From a virus, in the IMG/VR virus record IMGVR_UViG_3300023109_000041, positions 1-44,714 of that record: a DNA stretch of 44,714 bases; one strand, given 5' to 3'. A model generated the notes under the pieces. That model did no database searches and was not told the origin of the DNA. It saw nothing but the letters and a program-made list of their open reading frames with translations. Below, in pieces: positions 41,827 through 44,714 of the stretch. The translations under genes and the position numbers were made by a program. Position 1 is the first letter of the stretch; each line of letters starts with the position of its first letter.

Positions 41827-42030
41827 ATGGCACTTATAGACGGAAAGCAATTAGCAAAACTACGTTCTGAGTATGGAACTACACAGGTTGAATTAGCAGA
41901 ATATCTTGGATACATGACCAAGGGAAAACCAAATAGAAGCATGATAGCTAGATTTGAGAATGGACATGCAGAAATAAATCCAAGAATAAGCAAACTTCTT
42001 GAAAACTATTTTATGAATCACAATGTTTAA
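41827..42030 (+). CDS. XRE-family helix-turn-helix regulator
   Basis: A 67-residue DNA-binding protein: LAKLRSEYGTTQVELAEYLGY, then NRSMIARFENGHAEINPRISKLLENYF. The order helix, turn, recognition helix and ARFENG matches the XRE/HTH_3 family. It is preceded by GGAG inside the previous gene. Together with the Cro-like gene at 38289 it is one of two regulators, either of which might bind the shared promoter boxes. Confidence 0.8.
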   Translation: MALIDGKQLAKLRSEYGTTQVELAEYLGYMTKGKPNRSMIARFENGHAEINPRISKLLENYFMNHNV

Positions 42031-42412
42031 GTTAATAGATGTAGTGGTCATTGACCCTAATAAAGAAGAGGTAAGATGGGAAAGTTTTAATGACAATGGA
42101 GACCCAAAAGAACTTACAGAAATTATGAACTGCGAAACTATTGATATGGTAAGACTTGGGGGCGATGTAATTATGTTTGTTGATGATGAGGGATTACTTG
42201 CACAAGAAAATAGATATTTTTATTTTAAAGATCTGCCTAGTTCCACTTTTGCAGGTACTTGTGTTATTGCAAGAACTGATAATAATGGAAACACTTTAAC
42301 TTTTAACAGAGATATTGATGAGGTTAGAGAAATAATAGAATGGAAACCAAAAGGATATAAAGAAGAGCCATTTATGGCTTTTATGCCTTTAGATGATGGA
42401 GTAATGCATTAA
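42023..42412 (+). CDS. DUF3846-like protein
   Basis: A 129-residue protein with KLIDVVVIDPNKEEVRWESF, the middle LTEIMNCETIDMVRLGGDVIMFVDDEGLL and YFYFKDLPSSTFAGTCVIA. This order matches DUF3846 proteins, common in phages and plasmids and of unknown role. The start overlaps the regulator's end by 8 bases and the stop overlaps the next start (one base), so it is coupled to both. Confidence 0.7.
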   Translation: MFKLIDVVVIDPNKEEVRWESFNDNGDPKELTEIMNCETIDMVRLGGDVIMFVDDEGLLAQENRYFYFKDLPSSTFAGTCVIARTDNNGNTLTFNRDIDEVREIIEWKPKGYKEEPFMAFMPLDDGVMH

Positions 42413-42570
42413 TGAAATTTTTAAAAACTTTAGATTTGTTTTTTGACAAACAGTGGCGAATTACACACGAAACTATATTGCATTTATTTAATATAAAACA
42501 AGAAGATGATATTGACTGGTTAAATATGCACAACAATATGATTGAGGAAAAAAAAGATGAAAGACTTTGA
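42412..42570 (+). CDS. Tiny hypothetical protein
   Basis: A 52-residue protein (MKFLKTLDLFFDKQWRITHETILHLF ... EEKKDERL) starting at the TAATG junction with the DUF3846-like gene. It has no strong ribosome site of its own and relies on coupling. It overlaps the next start by 14 bases. Function unknown. The packing of coupled starts is the main support. Confidence 0.5.
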   Translation: MKFLKTLDLFFDKQWRITHETILHLFNIKQEDDIDWLNMHNNMIEEKKDERL

Positions 42571-42697
42571 AAAATTATTAAAAGAAAAACTAGAAAAAGA
42601 TGGTATTAATAAAGAATGGATGGAAAAACATTTAATTATTGATACTATTACTAAAGAAGATATTGAAGAATTAACGAAGGGGGAAAAAAATGAATGA
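42557..42697 (+). CDS. Tiny charged hypothetical protein
   Basis: A 46-residue, lysine and glutamate-rich helical peptide (MKDFEKLLKEKLEKDG ... ELTKGEKNE). GAGG lies 10-14 bases upstream of the ATG at 42557. It overlaps the following gene by 8 bases. No family is recognised. Coding is probable from the packing, but the composition is low complexity. Confidence 0.5.
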   Translation: MKDFEKLLKEKLEKDGINKEWMEKHLIIDTITKEDIEELTKGEKNE

Positions 42698-42872
42698 ATT
42701 TTTATACGATGATCAAGCACCATACAGCGTTAATTTTAATAGATGGTATCATGCTGTAGGTGTTGAAAGAGAAATGTTTAAAGAACAGAAAATGGATTTT
42801 GATGATGCACAACTTACATTTAAGAAGATGTGGGGATATAAGCAACTAGAGTCAAAAGTTTTTATTAACTAG
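42690..42872 (+). CDS. Small hypothetical protein ending the rightward cluster
   Basis: A 60-residue acidic protein rich in aromatics (MNEFLYDDQAPYSVNFNRWYHAVGVE ... FKKMWGYKQLESKVFIN). AAGGGGG lies 8 bases upstream of the ATG. Its stop overlaps the stop of the leftward gene at 42865 by 8 bases, with no terminator between, so the convergent units end in each other. Function unknown. Confidence 0.55.
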   Translation: MNEFLYDDQAPYSVNFNRWYHAVGVEREMFKEQKMDFDDAQLTFKKMWGYKQLESKVFIN

Positions 42873-43089
42873 TTTTATTTTCTGAACTATATTTAATATT
42901 TAAACCACATAAAGTACAAAGACGATTTTTTTCATCTAATCCTTTATCTGTAAGAATATATTTTTGACCCTCTACTTTTATAAAACCATCTGCAATCAAA
43001 GCAGTTAGGTTTTCACTAGGTATATCATCACCAAACATTATTGCTAATATTCCGCCCAATCTTTTAGTCTGTGTTTTACTTAGTGCCAT
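42865..43089 (-). CDS. Small winged-helix-like protein after the lysozyme
   Basis: A 74-residue protein: LSKTQTKRLGGILAIMFGDDIPSENLTALIADGFIKVEGQKYILTDKGLDEK, then CTLCG. The first part looks like a helical, winged-helix-like fold, and the two cysteines could hold metal. I chose ATG 43089, which overlaps the end of the lysozyme gene by 14 bases; the longer frame to 43110 is not needed. It is the last gene of the late leftward operon. Function unknown. Confidence 0.6.
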   Translation of the reverse strand: MALSKTQTKRLGGILAIMFGDDIPSENLTALIADGFIKVEGQKYILTDKGLDEKNRLCTLCGLNIKYSSENKTS

Positions 43090-43525
43090 TTTCCCAATCT
43101 TTACCTTCAAATAATAGTGCTTCTGCTTCTCTACGTCTTATAAGACCTTGTAATACCTTGCCACCTGCTTTATTCCATCTCTTTATCTGTGCAGGAACAT
43201 CTTCATATTCAGCTTTGTTAATTACTTTAAGCATCGTTGAAGCATTTAGGTTTGCACCACCAAGATTAAAAGTCCATGAAACTAAAGCATCAAATTGATG
43301 CTGATGCAGTGGTACTTCTACAGCTTTAAGAACAGCTTCTTCATATATCTCTAGATCAGCTAGTAATATACTATCTGCTTCTTCCTGTGTTATCTCTTGC
43401 CCTTCTGCTACAGACTTAGTATGACCATAGCCTATTGTCCAAACATCTGCGGCACATTTATAAGATTCTAATTTGCAACCTTCAAATACTTTTATAAGTG
43501 CTATTCCTTCTTGTGATATTTTCAT
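43076..43525 (-). CDS. Endolysin, GH24 lysozyme
   Basis: A 149-residue muramidase. The active site reads FEGCKLESYKCAADVWTIGYGHT: Glu15, eight residues, Cys24, five residues, Thr30, the E-x8-(D/C)-x5-T pattern of T4/P22-type phage lysozymes with Cys instead of Asp. WTFNLGGANLNASTML and RRREAEALLF near the end are also family motifs. There is no signal or SAR segment, so it needs a holin to reach the wall. I chose ATG 43525, with GGGGAGAA upstream; the longer frame to 43681 runs inside the SNase gene. Confidence 0.9.
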   Translation of the reverse strand: MKISQEGIALIKVFEGCKLESYKCAADVWTIGYGHTKSVAEGQEITQEEADSILLADLEIYEEAVLKAVEVPLHQHQFDALVSWTFNLGGANLNASTMLKVINKAEYEDVPAQIKRWNKAGGKVLQGLIRRREAEALLFEGKDWENGTK

Positions 43526-43526
43526 A

Positions 43527-43922
43527 TTATTCTCCCCAAGTTCCGTCTTTTTTAACTTTTGCTTTTTTTGTTCCACCCCAGTATTCAACTGCGTGTCCTT
43601 CTTTAACAAGGGCTTGGCAAATATCTTTCCCATCTTTTGTAAAAGGTGTTGCAAGAATCCGTCCATATTTTCCCTTACCATGTGATTGTATTACTAATTT
43701 TTCAGCACATAATTCTTTTAGCCTTTCTTTTGCTTGAAGACCAAGTGCTTTTTCTTCTAAATTTCTAGTTCGTGACTCAGGGGTATCAATCCCATTAAGT
43801 CTACATCTTTGTTTGTGAAGCTTTACATCAAAGCCTAAATCTAAAGTCACATCTATGGTGTCTCCATCTATTACCCTTTCAAGTATAGCGTTGTATACAA
43901 ATGGTGTGACTGATTTAGACAT
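43527..43922 (-). CDS. Staphylococcal nuclease-like (SNase) protein
   Basis: A 131-residue nuclease with RVIDGDTIDV (16-25), RLNGIDTPE (41-49), GKGKYGRILA and ALVKEGHAVEYWGG. These carry the calcium-binding Asp residues and the catalytic Arg and Glu of thermonuclease. No signal peptide is visible, so it would act inside the cell, perhaps on host DNA for nucleotide recycling or at lysis. It is embedded in the lysis cassette, one base before the lysozyme start. Confidence 0.88.
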   Translation of the reverse strand: MSKSVTPFVYNAILERVIDGDTIDVTLDLGFDVKLHKQRCRLNGIDTPESRTRNLEEKALGLQAKERLKELCAEKLVIQSHGKGKYGRILATPFTKDGKDICQALVKEGHAVEYWGGTKKAKVKKDGTWGE

Positions 43923-43925
43923 AGC

Positions 43926-44090
43926 TTACTGCTTTGCCTTGCCGATGTTTAAAGCCATCAACTCTAAAATTTTATAGAGCTTTCCAATCATGGCATCATC
44001 TTTTGGGGTTGGGGTTAAAGCACATAGTATAGATGCTCCGCATACGACACCTGTAATAATACCCAACCATTCTCCTATCATTCCTAACAT
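43926..44090 (-). CDS. Small membrane protein, holin candidate
   Basis: A 54-residue protein. Residues 1-25 form one hydrophobic helix (MLGMIGEWLGIITGVVCGASILCALTP); the rest is short and ends LYKILELMALNIGKAKQ, a motif I associate with small phage membrane proteins near lysis genes. AGGAGA lies near the second ATG (MIGEW). It is between the outer spanin and the SNase and lysozyme genes, the best position for the holin of this cassette. Too short for the usual length cut, but the packing supports it. Confidence 0.6.
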   Translation of the reverse strand: MLGMIGEWLGIITGVVCGASILCALTPTPKDDAMIGKLYKILELMALNIGKAKQ

Positions 44091-44122
44091 ATTAGTCTCT
44101 CCTATAATGAATGAATCTAAAT

Positions 44123-44150
44123 GGTATCAGATTATCTTGTGTCTGACACC
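44123..44150 (-). terminator. Hairpin over the outer spanin stop codon
   Basis: In the minus-strand RNA GGTGTCAGA pairs with TCTGATACC over nine positions (one G-U), with a ten-base loop holding the stop codon TAA. No U run follows, so it is more likely to affect mRNA stability or coupling than to end transcription. Confidence 0.45.
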
Positions 44151-44521
44151 TTTTCTTCAGGTTGATCTTGCTTATCATAATCTCTATAAAACTTGATGAT
44201 GTGTAAAGTTTCTTTGATATAGCGTTTTATTTCTGCCATGTTCATTGATAGATTTTCATAATCTTTAGTGGTTAATGAATAATATGCTGTTTCAGGTGCA
44301 GAGCCTGTTTCTAAATCTGAAAGGTACTCTTCCATTATTTGGGGGGTTAAAATTTCCCAATCAATATCCGCCATAGATAACTCTATTGGGAGTGGCGGGT
44401 GATACATAGGGGATGGCTCTGCAACTGTTATAACTTCTACAGGCTTAGGTTGCGTTGGCAACATAGAACACGCTGTGAAGTAGAATAAGGTAAAACTAAC
44501 TATTATTAGATTTTTCATCAA
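44132..44521 (-). CDS. Outer-membrane spanin-like lipoprotein
   Basis: A 129-residue protein with a short signal and lipobox (LFYFTACSML, with the modified Cys at about residue 18), then a proline-rich stretch (QPKPVEVITVAEPSPMYHPPLPIEL), both typical of outer spanins. The rest has YYSLTTKDYENLSMNMAEIKRYIKETLHII, a helical region found in marine phage Rz1-like proteins. Its start lies 26 bases inside the end of the inner-spanin-like frame, the usual overlapping layout. It would join the inner and outer membranes for lysis. Confidence 0.75.
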   Translation of the reverse strand: MMKNLIIVSFTLFYFTACSMLPTQPKPVEVITVAEPSPMYHPPLPIELSMADIDWEILTPQIMEEYLSDLETGSAPETAYYSLTTKDYENLSMNMAEIKRYIKETLHIIKFYRDYDKQDQPEEKVSDTR

Positions 44522-44714
44522 ACTGATTAGGGTTGGTTAAAGCTATAAGGTCTTCTTTAACTTTCTTTGTTCCCTTATTAACTATATTTTCTATTAGCTT
44601 CGGTTTAGCTAAAGCAAGATTATCAAGATCATGTTTTGCAAAAGTGTTTTTAAGTTTATTAACTTCTCTTTGTGCTTCTTGGTTTTTTGCAGTTAGAACA
44701 TTAACTTGCTCTTG
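44496..44714 (-). CDS. C-terminal part of the inner spanin-like protein (enters at the window end)
   Basis: The frame runs from base 44714 to TAG at 44496-44498, 72 residues. It starts as a coiled coil (QEQVNVLTAKNQEAQREVNKL) and contains KNTFAKHDLDNLALAKP, typical of inner spanins of marine and T4-like phages. It is in exact phase with the frame that leaves at base 1, giving one 169-residue protein with a membrane anchor. It overlaps the outer spanin start by 26 bases, as in spanin pairs. Confidence 0.75.
   Translation of the reverse strand, partial: QEQVNVLTAKNQEAQREVNKLKNTFAKHDLDNLALAKPKLIENIVNKGTKKVKEDLIALTNPNQFDEKSNNS

Noticed and set aside
1-44714. tRNA genes, integrase, attachment sites, insertion sequences
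   Set aside because: Gaps are too short for most of these and no cloverleaf, recombinase motif or transposase was recognised.

Overview
This window looks like a complete, circularly permuted genome (44,714 bases) of a marine siphovirus with an HK97-type capsid, probably infecting a marine alphaproteobacterium. The evidence is strong AT-richness, a head-tail and tail module resembling Rhodobacter gene transfer agents (gp8/gp9/gp10/rcc01693-like proteins), and fibres of the repetitive type with an S74 chaperone seen in marine metagenomic phages. The host is inferred from protein style only. One reading frame runs off base 1 and re-enters in the same frame at base 44714, so the two ends probably join inside one gene. 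No integrase, partition system, tRNA or CRISPR array was seen, so a lytic life cycle is most likely.

Layout. (i) One long leftward (minus) late operon starts near 29.9 kb and runs small terminase, large terminase, portal, minor head protein, protease, major capsid protein, decoration protein, connector and adaptor, tail terminator, major tail protein, tail chaperones, tape measure, distal tail and hub proteins, tip protein J and fibre. It then crosses the sequence ends into the lysis genes (holin candidates, inner and outer spanin, SNase, lysozyme) and stops at 42.9 kb. (ii) A two-gene rightward island (25.69-26.07 kb) with its own promoter and terminator sits between portal and minor head protein, like a moron. 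(iii) Rightward early genes at 30.0-32.6 kb include an amidoligase and gamma-glutamylcyclotransferase module. (iv) A leftward replication operon (38.3 to 32.6 kb) holds a Cro-like regulator, a winged-helix replication protein and a T7-type primase-helicase, then an unusual block of ParB-like, cupin, PAPS-reductase-like (IbrA-like) and second ParB-like (IbrB-like) genes. (v) Rightward recombination genes at 38.4-42.9 kb hold a RecB-like nuclease, an ERF annealing protein, an SSB-like protein, an HNH nuclease and many small unknowns.

Regulation. Five sigma70-like promoters were found on the plus strand. Three share a GTTAT-N-ATAAC box at the -10, and two of those three also share an 18-base block. 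The other two share a TTGCAA -35, a 17-base spacer and TATAAT. A lambda-type GGGAAAG slippery site links the two tail assembly chaperone frames. No clear promoter for the leftward late operon could be read.

No stretch over 300 bases lacks a gene. The largest gaps (about 80-140 bases, at 25.6, 29.9, 30.9, 38.3 and 40.8 kb) are the promoter regions. All functions are read from the sequence by recognition of families; no database search was run.
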